Below are positions 35,950 to 49,165 of a DNA stretch of 64,000 nucleotides, piece after piece. The stretch spans positions 31,377,128 to 31,441,127 of the forward strand of contig OX578280.1 of assembly GCA_951217055.1 (NCBI GenBank), written 5' to 3'. The translations under genes were made by a program, and so were the position numbers. How positions within the stretch are numbered: position 1 is the first letter of the stretch; every line of letters starts with the position of its first letter. Under the pieces are notes generated by a model, which saw only the letters and a program-made list of their open reading frames with translations, was not told the origin of the DNA and searched no databases. The stretch comes from Gerris lacustris. Taxonomy: Eukaryota; Arthropoda; Insecta; Hemiptera; Gerridae.

Positions 35950-36571
35950 AAAAATCGGTCCGAGACAACTCAGACAAACTTTCTCATATATGAGTTTATA
36001 ATTACTTAGCCCAGTGTTTCCATTTATTAGTTTTCAAATGTACATTTAAATATTATTGAACATTTCATCAAAATGTATCATAAAAATAACTTCTCCTGGT
36101 CGGGGAATCGAACCCGGGCTCTCTCCGTCCGCGTTTTAAGCTAATATCTCAGGAACTAGATTTTTCCCGGGAAAACGGCTTATATCGTTGGATTCGTATT
36201 CAAATGGACTACATTTTAGAATTTTTTAATCAAAATCGTCGGAACCGTTTTCGAGAAATAATTTTTTTTCATGTTTTTTCAGAGTTTTTGGGGGGTAGCG
36301 CCCCCAAATTTAGAGCTAAAATTCATTTCTCGATTTCGCCTCGGGGTATGATTTTTCTGAACATGTATGCCAAATTTCGTCAAAATCGGCCCAGTAGTTT
36401 GGGCTCCAGGCGTCTGCACAGACGACAGACAGACGACAGACGACAGACAGACATTTTTTAAAAACCACTTTTTTGGACTCAGGGGACCTCAAAACGTGTA
36501 AATCCATCAAAATCTCAAAATCGAATTTTCGCGCCATCACAATACTTTCTCTTTATATGAGAAAGTAAAAA
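35950..36571 (+). repeat. interspersed repeat family A, copy 2, with tRNA-like segment
   Basis: Closely matches 4933-5543. On the minus strand the segment near 36080-36130 reads TAGCTTAAAACG then GCCCGGGTTCGATTCCCC, resembling the A box and B box of an RNA polymerase III tRNA promoter. The unit also has short inverted ends (ACTTTCTCATATA / TATATGAGAAAGT). It may be a MITE that captured a SINE, or a SINE-derived unit. Confidence 0.7.
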
Positions 36572-37541
36572 GGGGAAATAATTAAATAAATTACAAAATG
36601 ATGTGTTGTAAAAGCATAACATCAATTAAGTACGTGATAGGACGTGAGTAAGCTATGTGCCACAATTGGCAGACTATTTCTTTAATTCTTTTCTACAGTT
36701 TAACAAATGTAACAAGTGACTGGGTGCTTTGTAATTAAGTAAAAAAGACAATTTCTTTCCTTTGAGCTTCCGTGATTCGTAATATTTAATGGTTTTTTTT
36801 GTTATATCGTTAATGCTTTTGTCGTCGTTAAAATATTGTTTCTTTAAAACTAACTAGGTAAGAGATTTTCCCCTTTCTTTCTCAGCTTTCATCTGTAAGA
36901 ACTCCTTCCTTCCTCGACTTGTTTAATGTGACGGGAAAATGTCACAAAGTTTAAACAAATCTGAAGTAAAGAAAATAAATGTATCCAAGGGATTTCTTTT
37001 CTTAAGAAATAACGGAGAAATTTCTTTAAAGATTACTTTATAAATAAATAAATAAATATATATATATATTGACTCTGTTCCTGCAAAACCTCGTAACCCC
37101 AAAACGAAATTTTTCAGGAGAAGAAAAAAACGTTGTTTTAAAAAAGTTTATTTTTATATTTTCTTTATATTTATATTTATTTTAATTAATTTTACTGAAA
37201 CACAAACGTATCTCACAACTAGTTAAAGACTTACGCATACATGGGGGTAACGAGGTTTTGAAGCCTTGTCGTATACGAGGTTTTTTGAACACTTTAGTTA
37301 AATAGTGAATACGAAGTATTACAATAATTTCTATCAGAAATAATTGTTTAAGGCTTACTAGCTTTTGCACATAGGTAGATATTAATAATTGAAGTGAGCG
37401 TAAGCGAGCTTCTTACATTCAACGAAATATGCATCTTGTCTGTCTGTCTGTCTGTCAGTAACGATTACGCGTATGACGATAACTTGAGTAAAAGTTGACC
37501 GATTTAGTTGAAATTTTGTATACATGATCCTCTAACTAATA

Positions 37542-38131
37542 CTCAGGCTAAGTTCGTTGCACAGCGTGATCCGTCCAAGAGTTCGCGCGCAATGCACGCG
37601 TAAACGAGAGCTTCAAATTTAAAATTGGAATTTCAGGACAGGAAAAAATTCTATCATCACCTATTCGATGAGACGAACATTTTTTAGTAAAACCAACAAC
37701 GACACTGTTATGAATTATAAAGCTCGCTAAAACTATTAAAGCGGACCTAAACGTTTAAAATAGAGAAAACTCCGAACCTTTTTACCGATATCTTACGTTC
37801 TAACGTAACGATTTTAAAAAAACTTCATATACATCGTCTAAAGTGCAATTGAAACAAGTATGTAAAATTTCAACTTGATACAAGCAGTAGTATTTGAGTA
37901 ATGAAGTGATACATTTTTTAAAAGCTATGACGGGTGGTTAAGATTGTTATAGTCGTATTGTGTGTAGGTGTGTTTAGGAAGTAAAGCTTTGTACCGAGTA
38001 CCCCCGTTCTAACCCACACAACCCTCTTCCACTTATCTTCAACTATGACATTCATCATGATTAACAAATTTTAATATTCAGTATTTTATTGCAATACGCT
38101 CGCTTCAATGATAGAGCCACGCGATGCCTAG
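37542..38131 (-). repeat. dispersed repeat family D, copy 2
   Basis: Reverse complement of 5618-6233 over most of its length. Sequence to its left (37392-37541, with CTGT repeats at 37438-37457 and GACCGATTTAGTTGAAATTT) may belong to the same family, since such text often ends insect repeats. Confidence 0.7.
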
Positions 38132-39059
38132 TTAATCATAAATTTATATTGCGAGTACATACAGACATGGAAGCAGACACAGTTCAAGCTCTGATTGAGC
38201 GAAAAACAAAAAAATCCAAAGTTATAAGTAGGCAAAATGTTATTAGACATAGTCAAACAAATTCACTGTTCACAACATGGAACTACCGGACTTCAAAATG
38301 TTGTCTTAGTTCCAATGAAGGAGCAGATTCTACTATGGTGTAAAGAAAAACCGATGCGAATAAGGAAAAACTTCTACTGTCACAATGCATTCATCTCTAA
38401 GTGACACAAGAAAATATTACTTACCTTTATTACAAAATATCTTCAGGAAATGATTTTAAGGAAGTAGGTTTAAAGAGAAATATGTACTCAAAAAGCTTTT
38501 TAATTTCCACAAACTCTAAAAGAAAATGTTAAAGAATTTAGGCTTATTTCTTCAGAAAAATTAAAAGACATTTTATCCCTGTTGACGTTTTACTCACGGA
38601 ATATTATCCCTTCTCTAAAAGTATGAGAGAAGAGTGATGCCAACTATCCAGGAGATGAAGAAGGCTGAAATTTTAGTTTTACTACTGTGGGTTGATATAA
38701 CATTTTTCATTTTTTAAAACCTGATATTATGTTATATTTTCGATTTTTCATCTCCAAAACTTTTTGTAGAGTAATAAACCAATTGGAACACAAATTATAT
38801 CTATTTTACGTATTATAAACTGAACTTTAATTTCCTAATAGGTCATAATGAATGTATATACATAGTAAAAACACCATTCTAACAAAGAACGACGTAATTA
38901 TAAAGCTATAATTACTATATACACACTGACTCCTAAACAGATTGAAGCAACATCGTTACGACTAACTCAAAAGCAAATCCAACACAGCTCTTTCCCAGCC
39001 ACGTCCCTTGCCACTCACCACACCTTTAAGTTTGAAGATACAAAAATTATAGGAGAGGG

Positions 39060-39255
39060 AATAGAACCACATTGACCACCAAAATGGCCAGACATGGCCA
39101 CCGGATTGTTTTTTCAAAATGCCTATTGCCAAGCTATGTCCCTCAGACGAACTTAGCCGACCACTTTTCTTAAAAGGTACCAAAAGATTAACTTATACAC
39201 AAAATTCTAGCTTGAAATTAATCACACACTTTTTTGCACACTATCTCCTATACAA
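39060..39255 (-). repeat. half copy of the 19190-19573 MITE
   Basis: Carries AAATGCCTATT-CCAAGCTATG, GACGAACTTAGCCGACCAC, AAAAGATTAACTTATACAC and TTTTTTGCACACTATCTCC, matching the right arm of the MITE. The left arm is not recognisable. Confidence 0.55.
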
Positions 39256-40153
39256 CTGGTTGTAAAGGCGTAATATTTTTAAAGAGTATGTCATAAGATT
39301 CGAGGAAGCAGTGTGTTACACAAATTGGTAGACTATTTTAACTCTTGGTCAAATGTTTCGCGGAGAAAAAATAAAAAATGCCTTAATACAACGCTGCATT
39401 CTAGATAGAAGAAACAGCTTCGTTTCAATGTGATCTGGAGTAGTCACTTAGCATCGGTATGAGTCTTATCGAGCTCTGCTTTGTCCTTTTATTTCAAGAA
39501 GTAAAAAGTGATATTTATAAGTAATGTTTTTGGAAAAATGCGTCATCATGAATTACAGGTTTTGGTGAAGATTTTAAGTAAATCGGTAAATAGAAGCGAT
39601 GTTATAAATATTTTTATACACATAATAATTATATATTTATTTTTTTATAACAAAATTACATCAATCTTCCCAGTTAAACACTCCTTTACGAATTATGGGT
39701 ATCCAGCATAAAGTAATAAGTGTAAAGTAATAATAATAATAGTAATCAGCTATTTTGTAAATATATGTATCACAAGGGCAAAATATACTGTCGATTTATA
39801 TTTTTATAAATATTAGTTTTCAGAACTGAAAAGGTAAAATAAAAATATGGCTGTCCTATTGTGGGGGTTTAGTCTGCTCGTTTACCGACCCTTCAGCAAA
39901 TAAAAATACATTGGGCCTCATATATCATTTTTAGGAGGGAAAAAATAAACCCAAAGGACTTTTTACCTTCTCACTTTTATTTAGTAAGAAGAAAAAAGCA
40001 AAAACAGTATGGCGAAAACTTCCTTTAACGTTGGATAGAACTCAATAAAAATAATTTATCAGTTTAATCACACATTTATTTCTTCTTCATTTCTTTTACC
40101 TTAGCATTTTTATTTTCATTCTATTATAAAGTAGACTATTTTGAGGGTCCGTA

Positions 40154-40596
<443 letters not shown>

Positions 40597-40604
40597 TATT
40601 TTGA

Positions 40605-40990
40605 AATATAGTAAATGCACCCTACTACGTATCCAACCAAATCCTACACACTGACCTGAATGTCCCATTTGTCCGAGACCTAGCTATTTCCCGCTATAGA
40701 TCCTTCCACCACTCAGTCTCCCTCCACACAAATCCCCTTATCAATAACCTGTCATCCGAAACCATTCCTGACAGCCCTCCCAGGCGCTTGAAGCGGCAAT
40801 GGCCTCGAGATATAATATGATAAAAGACTACATTTGATAAATTAAAAAAAAAAAATATATATGCAAAGTCAATAAGCTCTGTCACTGGACAGAAGTCTTA
40901 TATCTGTCAATTTAAATCAAGCTACTTCAATCAATTATCATTATTGCTTATAACATGTAAAACTGTAGTTGCAAAATTCAATAAAAGTTC

Positions 40991-41018
<28 letters not shown>
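40605..41018 (+). pseudogene. 5'-truncated Jockey-like LINE, ORF2 end plus 3' UTR and poly(A)
   Basis: A frame from 40605 to the TGA at 40818-40820 reads [15 protein letters not shown], then FVRDLAISRY and a tail ending RRLKRQWPRDII. This is the usual C-terminus of Jockey-clade ORF2 (AP-W/Y-Y-V-x-N, L-H-x-D-L, R-R-L-K-R). A 3' UTR follows with AATAAA and a run of about 29 A (ending 41018). The 5' edge lies just right of the (AT)n tract. Truncation at the 5' end is the normal result of LINE insertion. Confidence 0.75.
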
Positions 41019-41021
<3 letters not shown>

Positions 41022-41474
41022 TTTGTCAACAACCAAAAAAAGGATATTAAGGTAATTTTTCATACGCCACATATTTTGTAAGAAAAAATGTTCCCACTCC
41101 AATATTTCAAAATTTAATATCTTGAGAGCTAGAGACTGCAGAGAAATAGTAAAGTTTGGACAGTAAAAATGAATTTAACGACGTTTGTTTCACGTCATTT
41201 TAGTCAACGGTTTTAAAGTTAAAGCTAAAAACAAACTTTTTAATGGTATCTAAAAACACCTGGGGTATTGTGTGAATTCATCAAAGTTGTCCGAGATATT
41301 CGAATTCAAGATGTCTGAGCCAAATTTCATCAAAATTAAACAATATTTTTTTACGTTTTACGTTTCTTATTGTAAGTTAAAATCTTTGCGCTTCCATAAG
41401 AGTTTTTCTGTTAACTTTTCTCTTATATTTAGTTGCATTCTTTGTAAACCTTCTGTATTTCTTCTGTTTTAGAT

Positions 41475-41512
41475 CCTCTGAAGAAGGTTTTAAATAAAGC
41501 CGAAACGTCGGG
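41475..41512 (+). ncRNA. minimal type I hammerhead-like motif
   Basis: CTGAAGA (core, with A at the variable seventh position), an AGG/CC(T)-type stem II with an AT loop, then GAAACGTC and GGG. CCT and GGG flanks could form stem I. This matches the compact hammerheads reported with Penelope-like elements, though stem II pairing here is imperfect. Activity is doubtful. Confidence 0.4.
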
Positions 41513-41528
41513 TTTTCTTCAGTGTTTT

Positions 41529-42093
<565 letters not shown>

Positions 42094-42099
42094 CTCATA

Positions 42100-44490
42100 C
42101 CGCCAAATAGCCCGCAGATAAATTCTAACCAGCTGTGCACATAAAATATTGTTAAATATATAGTTTTATTCGTGAACAAATATAAAAATAACAATTTTGA
42201 CAGATTTAAGAAAAAGAGGAAACAATTAAATAAATTAGACAATATTGGGTTGTGATAGCATAACATCAATAATGTATACATGTGCCACACAAATTGACAC
42301 ACCTTTTTTTGTATTGTCATGAAGAGCTTATTTATATTATAGAATCAAATATTAGAACCAGACTGTACTGATTCGGGACTTCCAATTCTAAACGAATCAA
42401 AGTTCATAGTTTATCCCGAGTGCCAATCACTTCTTGGTTGTTCAAAATTAGAAAACAAAAAGAGAGGTGTTTCTGAACTGTGTATCGGGACTGTTTCGAA
42501 ACATTTTTGAACATTTTCTATACAATGTTTCGGGACAAAATTCCTGAGTGTGTATACTAGCCTTTAGAATGCGTAAAATTTGCTCTTTTTATATAGCGCA
42601 TGCGTGAGAAATAATCGCAGAATGACCGCGATATTTATACCGCGGTCATATATTTTCGTAGACATATTTTCTATTATTTTGATTTATTGAGTTTACTTAT
42701 AATATAAAATTTCTTTTTTTTTCATGTCTTCAAAGCTCCTTCGTGTTCTTCTATAAACATAACTTTCTGTAATCTCAACTACTTACAAAACTAAACAGTT
42801 CAAAAACAGAAAACTTTAATGCCAAGGTTATTCATCCAATATAATATAAGATCAGTATTGACTTTTTATTTTTTCAACCTAAAAACAATGTAAAATTTCC
42901 GACGGTAAAAGCAAATCTCTACCTACCAACTAGACGTTCTAAAGTCTAAGTGGTGTATTAAAAATAAATCAATATTGCGTTACAATACATGAATAATAAT
43001 GTACAAAAAGCTGTTATAAAAAATGAGTATAACCGTAAACTTTTCAAAAAAACATATCGTATATATTTATAAACATCGATTAATCCATTTAAGTTTTAAG
43101 GGATATTGAATGTATTTTGTTTCACAGCTGTACCGCGGTATTTATTAATGACGGGTAGGATTAGATTTTTGCAAGCCATTATTAAGTTAATTGGCCGTGA
43201 TTTCATCTACTAGCTACTAGAATACTCGTGATTGCTCCAGGCATCTTGACTGAAGATACATTGAATTAAAATAAAAACGAATAAATGAATAAATAGGTCG
43301 TATGTTAAAAATGAAATTTAGTAAGGGTCTTTTTTTCACCAATCTCCTATTACTCTGTTTGTGCAATGTTACAATTTATGCACTTAGTTTTTCTTTTATA
43401 ATAGCACAACTCGTTTGATACGTACTCCAATTATTTTTGTAAAATATAGTTTTTCATTTAATGTAATATTCATATTCTTTATATCGGATTTAAGGGGAAA
43501 TTGGACATTTTGGACACTTATAGGCGTTTATATTATCATACTTTGTTTAATCTTTCTAGACCCACAACTAGTTAGTGACAAGTTTTTTCTGATGTCGATG
43601 AAGCAAAAATAACATCATTTTAATGATGACCTCCATTTTCCCTAAAAAAAGGGAACCGAATGAAAGGGTAACCGTATAGGCTGCAAAATTTGTTAATGTT
43701 TTTTTTTTTGACAAAATGGCAGGGAAAATTAAAAAGATTCCACTAATCTACTCTTCAATGCCTTTCATTTGATACCCCACTCAAAATTAAAATAAAATTT
43801 TTTTTCGCGTGACGTGAATTATTCTCCATTTTGGATTTGAACAGCTGATAATTTTAAGTTCGCATTTTTCCTATGGTCGTGCCAAAACGATCTTTAATAC
43901 TGAAAAGTTTCATGTTTTTATCTCTTTTGATTCAAAAGTTATTGGAACCATACAGAGTGACAGACAGACACAGAAACGAAACTATATGGGTTTCTTTTTT
44001 TGGTTTTACCAACGAAACCAAAAAAAAACAGTAGTATAAACATTCTAATTTATTATAAGGAACGTTTTGAGGTATGTTATAAAATGTTGATAATAATTGA
44101 TATGTTGCGTCCTATAGACATTTTAAATATCCAGCATGTCCTTTGAAGATTCTTTTTTTAAATGGTCAGTCAATATTTGAGTGCTTTAGTTTTAAAGGCA
44201 ATTTAATTTTACAAATTACCTTCTTCCCTATCGAAGTATTCTAGAATTAACTGCTAATCGATTTTCTCAGTCTTAATGTACCTCTTGCACTAGCAAAGGT
44301 TGCTAAACGAGTTTTAAACTGTACTCTATCTAGTTTAGAGAATTAGGTGTTTTTTATTTTTTTTTTTTTAGACAGGCATGACTCCAGGGAGTTGGCTTTT
44401 TTTCTAACAAAATTACAACGATATAAAATGTCTTAGTTTAATGTTACTAAAATAGTTGTGGAGTTGAAAGAGGTTAAAAGCAAACCCTAT
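42100..44490. other. AT-rich stretch, no recognised gene
   Basis: A GC-containing short palindrome (GACCGCGATATTTATACCGCGGTC) lies at 42624-42647. Around 43700-43990 is repeat text ending in GACAGACAGACAC, partly shared with 15640-15720 and 55100-55190. No coding signal was found. Confidence 0.45.
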
Positions 44491-44499
44491 TAAGTGGGA

Positions 44500-44640
44500 A
44501 GAACTATGAATAAGAGAAGAACTATGAATAAGACAGGAACTATGAATAAGTACAGCTTTATGAATAACAAAGGAATTATGAAATAGAGACAACCATAACT
44601 AAGGAACTATAAACAAGAGAAGTAATGTAAGTAAGATATG
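44500..44640 (+). repeat. imperfect minisatellite, AACTATGAATAAG units
   Basis: Unit AGAACTATGAATAAG-like is repeated with change (agaactatgaataaga, ggaactatgaataagta and similar) several times in tandem. No coding role is seen. Confidence 0.6.
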
Positions 44641-45489
44641 AATAACAAGTGGATGATAAAAATGGTGATGAAATATAAAAGAGGTTTTTTACCTAGAATA
44701 GTTATATTTAATTGACAATTCCATGGAGAGCGGACATTTTGCTGGGATATTAATTGCCCGTGTCCAACTGATTCAATTAACGAAATTTTGAAAAAATATT
44801 AAATTCACCTATAATTCTCCGAATTCGTAGAATTAATATGAAAGCTATTAAGCCCAGACGAGAAGAAAATTGTTTGAGCAGAAATAAACAGGACAATAAG
44901 ACCAAGAGCAGATCCGTCCTCGAGATCCCCATTTTTTTAAGTGCCCACTTGACCGTTTTTCTCTAATAACTCTATTTATCTCTTTATTCTGTTTTCTAAA
45001 AATATATATTCCCTTTCAAAAATAAATGAGAAAATATACCTGCATATAGAAAATATTTTTATACTCTAAGGATAAGTATCCTTACTTATAATCTAATGCG
45101 TATAAAACAAATTGAAATAATATTTAAATAAATAGTGTATTAGAAACGTGACAATTAAACAAGGCTGTGACTTTTTATAATTTTTTTTTGTTTAATTGCA
45201 TTATTAAGTTATAAATTAAATAATTATACATATATTTTTGGAATAGTACCTAATAAATAATAAAAGAATATTCTTTTCTTGAATAGTCGAAATTTGGTCC
45301 GGTTTCCTCTTGTATACGAATTTAGAAAATTGTAATTTTTGTGCACAGAGGGTACATTTTGAACAAATAAAGAAAATACTATATTTATATTGAATAACAT
45401 TTATCCACTATAAATTGAATAAATTCACTATTGATTTTATTATTTTTTTTTTTGCCATTACCATTTATTGGCAACCCGATCCGGGGACA

Positions 45490-45490
<1 letters not shown>

Positions 45491-45579
<89 letters not shown>
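45491..45579. repeat. (AT)n tract, about 89 bp
   Basis: AT repeat directly preceding the Penelope-like fragment. Confidence 0.95.
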
Positions 45580-45582
<3 letters not shown>

Positions 45583-45729
45583 ACTGAGAAGAATACTCAG
45601 AAGAGGAGAGTGTTAGAAATGCTTTTCGTCCACAATAGTACTAACACTATGAATTACAGATCGGACGTCGCAGGCATCAGCGACCTATACAAACACCTTT
45701 TGCGCTTTAATACCAGACCCTATAACTAG
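45580..45729 (+). pseudogene. Penelope-like element ORF C-terminus
   Basis: The frame right after the (AT)n tract reads KRRVLEML, then NYRSDVAGISDLYKHLL and a stop at 45727-45729. The R-x-x-E-M and N-x-R-x-D-x-x-x-I-S-x-x-Y pattern ends the endonuclease part of Penelope-like ORFs. The rest of the ORF is missing. The next about 400 bp, with T- and C-rich stretches, may be its 3' UTR. Confidence 0.6.
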
Positions 45730-46285
45730 TTCCTTCGCCTCTTCTTCACTATATTTTTTAAATTCATCCCCCCCCCCCCACTTCTTTCCTTCTCTCCGCC
45801 TTCTATTTCGTCCTTTCCCTCATTACCTCTTTTTCCTTCCGAATTCAGACAATTTAGTATCTACCTCGGCCGCTAGATCGTACTGAACATATTGATGGGT
45901 TTAAACCTTAGAAAACTTAATCGTTGGTGATTGCCATAACGGCCATTGTAACTCTTACCAACTTCCCTCGAGATTTGGGAAGAGGTAAATTTAAATATCT
46001 GTGTTACTAGTTTGAACTGAGGAGTTAACTCCTAAATAAAGAACTTTAGGGCCCCCTGGTTTAGGTGAGCTTCTCTTGCAGAATTAACGTGGAGTTTTGA
46101 ATGGTTCAACAAGGCTTGAACACCTGTTTTCAATAAAGTTATATTAGCCTTTCTTTATTTTATACTTTGGAAATAATATTTATATTTAACATTTAAACCT
46201 TTAAAAATGCCAGTTTTTATACAAACAAAAAGAATGTCATAACGATAATATTAAGTTAAAGAATTCTTTAAATTTAACGTTAAGA

Positions 46286-47112
46286 ATGAAATTATTGATT
46301 AGTATATTTTTGGTGGGTTTATGCTTATTTGATGTAGAATCGAAGACTACCTTTGATAATGATCTTGAGCAACAACCATCAGGTGACTAAGTAGATAATG
46401 TTTTATTATACTGCAAATCCTAAATTTGTCCATTCTTTGAAAATGGCAGAGACTTAAAATGTTTCCTTTTTATTGATTTAATTAATTTATTGTCAGAACG
46501 CGTTCGCATGTTGTTTCTCATATTTATTTTTGCTCGTGATGTAATTTATATTTGCAGTAAGTTTTAACGTGTTCCTTATTATATTTCTACGAGTAAGTTT
46601 GATTCTAAGTTCCTTATAATAATTATAGTTATTGATTCTGAATTATTCATTATTGAAATTGACTTATACTATTTTCAGTTCCCTTTAAAATGCAAGTCAA
46701 TGACGTTATGAGAACGGGTACTCCTCCCATCATTGAAATTTTAAAACTATAATGAGCATCATTGACGTTCGGAGACAAGTAGGTACTTTTCCCCTCTTAG
46801 TATGGATAATAATCCTTACTACTAACAATGTCGGATACTTTTCATTTGTCATCAGATCCCTCATAGAGCACACTCCAAACAAGTCAATTCTATTCTCAAA
46901 TTTGTGTAGAAAATAGCAATTTTTGCAAACAACTTTTTAATATGTATTTGTATTTGTTTTATTGTAAAGTTGGAGGCTGCCCAGACCTGGCAAGATGTAT
47001 AGAGACATGCAAATCTCTAGGGCGTGAAGAAGGAGGCGACTGTGTTTTTACGGGGAGAACTTACCGGGGAGATTTAGAATGTATGTGCTACCAGCCGCCC
47101 AAACAGACTTAG
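46286..47112 (+). CDS. secreted cysteine-rich peptide, CS-alpha-beta (defensin-like) pattern
   Basis: Predicted exons are 46286-46382 and 46970-47112 (donor CAG|GTGACT, acceptor GTAAAG|TT, phase 1), giving 79 residues. Residues 1-19 form a signal peptide (Lys followed by a hydrophobic run). An acidic linker follows, then a mature part with six cysteines spaced C-x5-C-x3-C-x10-C-x12-C-x1-C. C-x3-C plus C-x-C is the signature of the cysteine-stabilised alpha-beta fold used by insect defensins and related peptides. The fourth-to-fifth Cys loop (12) is longer than in typical insect defensins. It could be an immune peptide or another secreted peptide; the target cannot be told. A possible in-phase mini-exon lies at 46679-46717 (acceptor TTTTCAG, weak donor GTACTC). 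A possible poly(A) signal AATAAA is at 47355. Confidence 0.7.
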
Positions 47113-47462
47113 TATGCTTAGAAATAAGTTTCTCGTTACATGCTTGATGGTGGCGTGAACATTCCCCCTTCCTTTTATATAATAGTTGAAGTTGAACTTC
47201 AGCCCCGAGGACCGTCGGTTGTTTGAAGAATTAAGTGTTGAAAGTTTCTTTCATTGTTGCTACTTTCAGTTGTTACCAAGTTGATTTCAGATAATATATA
47301 TTATTTTATATTATTCACCGATTTATAAATTATTTATGTTAGAGTTACCATAATAATAAACAATGATAAACGAATTATTATATAAGGTAAAGTTTCAGTA
47401 ATTGGTTGATTACAATTTCAAAGAGAAATAATTAATACGTATTATTACAGTTAAATAGATAC

Positions 47463-47820
47463 ACATTAGGTTGATTCCAATCAAGCAGTGTACCGTCCGC
47501 AGGATAGTCACGGGCATACGCAATGGATAAAAGCCGTTCCAACCCGACTTGTGACTTGTGACAGAGTTTCGTACTGTCCTCCAAACAGTTCCAACCCGCA
47601 CAGGGATCGTTTGTGAACCGTTTACTGTACCGTTCAAACGATCCTCTGACAATACCAAGTACTGGTTTAGTTTGTATGACATGAGCATATATGTCAATCG
47701 TCACACATGACAATAGTAAGGTTCTCTAACTGTTGGATTTCCTTGATTGTTTTTAATACGGTGCGAATTATAGTCCCAAACCCATTCCAACCTGATATGA
47801 TTTTATTACAGAACTATTGG
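47463..47820 (-). repeat. dispersed repeat, inverted relative to 11665-12000
   Basis: Contains AAGCAGTGTACCGTCCGCAG, GGATCGTTTGTGAACCGTTT and CCTGATATGATTTTATTACA, mirroring the copy in the LSM6 intron. It lies about 350 bp after the cysteine-rich peptide stop codon. Confidence 0.6.
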
Positions 47821-48040
47821 AGATTTGTGGCTACATGCATATTATTTCTAATTACACTAAACACAAAAACGTTCACATAGGGATCACACACAAAAAGGAA
47901 GTGATTGTATTTCCCAAATATAAGAGCCAAGATGACAGTATGACAGTTATGACGCCTTAGACGTTTCAAGGTGGCGGCCATTTAACAGTTTATATTTATA
48001 ATTTATAATAATTGTTGAAAAAAGTATTATTTATTATTTA

Positions 48041-48389
<349 letters not shown>

Positions 48390-49089
48390 GTTACTGTAAT
48401 TTATATTTTTATTTCTTTTACACGAAAAGAACAAATTTCAATTTTTAAGTTTAATCCCCTATGAAATAATAATATTAACGTAGATTTCGTAATAAGTAAT
48501 AGGTTTTACCTTACTAACGTTGTAGAAAAACATATAACAAATAAACACAACCTTTTACCGTTTTAGCAACTCTATTATTTCTGAGTTTTAAGCTGACTCT
48601 ATTTTTTCCGTATTTATTTTGTTAGACTCATAAGACTCTGTATTAAGAAATAATGTTTTAAAAGAACGGTTTATTTAGGATTTTCACGCGATGTGATGGC
48701 TTGCCCATAATAGATGCAATAACAATGGTGCCAATCCTACTATGAAAATGGTTTAACCATTTAAAGTAAACATTTACTTCGATTTAAGATAAGAAAAATA
48801 ATCCTACTTCAAAATTTATGAAAAAAAAAAATCGAATCCAAAAATATCTCAAATGTACTTGAAATTTAAGCAAGTGACGAAGTGACAATATCTAATGAGT
48901 TATGATCATATTTATGTTTTAAGAGAGAAAATGATACGTTGATATACTAATGATAAGATGATAATATATGATATCCTGTCTAATATGTATATATATATAT
49001 ATTTTAGATATTTTATAAGAGATAATCTACTAGAGATGCTAAAAGTATATAAATAAATTTAAATAAAAGAATAAAAACCACGGATAACT

Positions 49090-49091
<2 letters not shown>

Positions 49092-49162
<71 letters not shown>
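49092..49162. repeat. (AT)n tract, about 70 bp
   Basis: AT repeat flanked by CTGG and CCAG, so the whole forms a hairpin. It lies in AT-rich DNA without genes (48.4-50.9 kb). Confidence 0.9.

Positions 49163-49165
<3 letters not shown>

Noticed and set aside
36080..36140. Possible tRNA gene on the minus strand
   Set aside because: Only B-box and weak A-box phrases are present; no acceptor stem or full cloverleaf. Kept as a tRNA-like part of a repeat.
47410..47713. Overlapping 93-95-codon minus-strand ORFs after the peptide gene
   Set aside because: They fall in a dispersed repeat whose other copy (11.7-12.0 kb) does not keep the frame.
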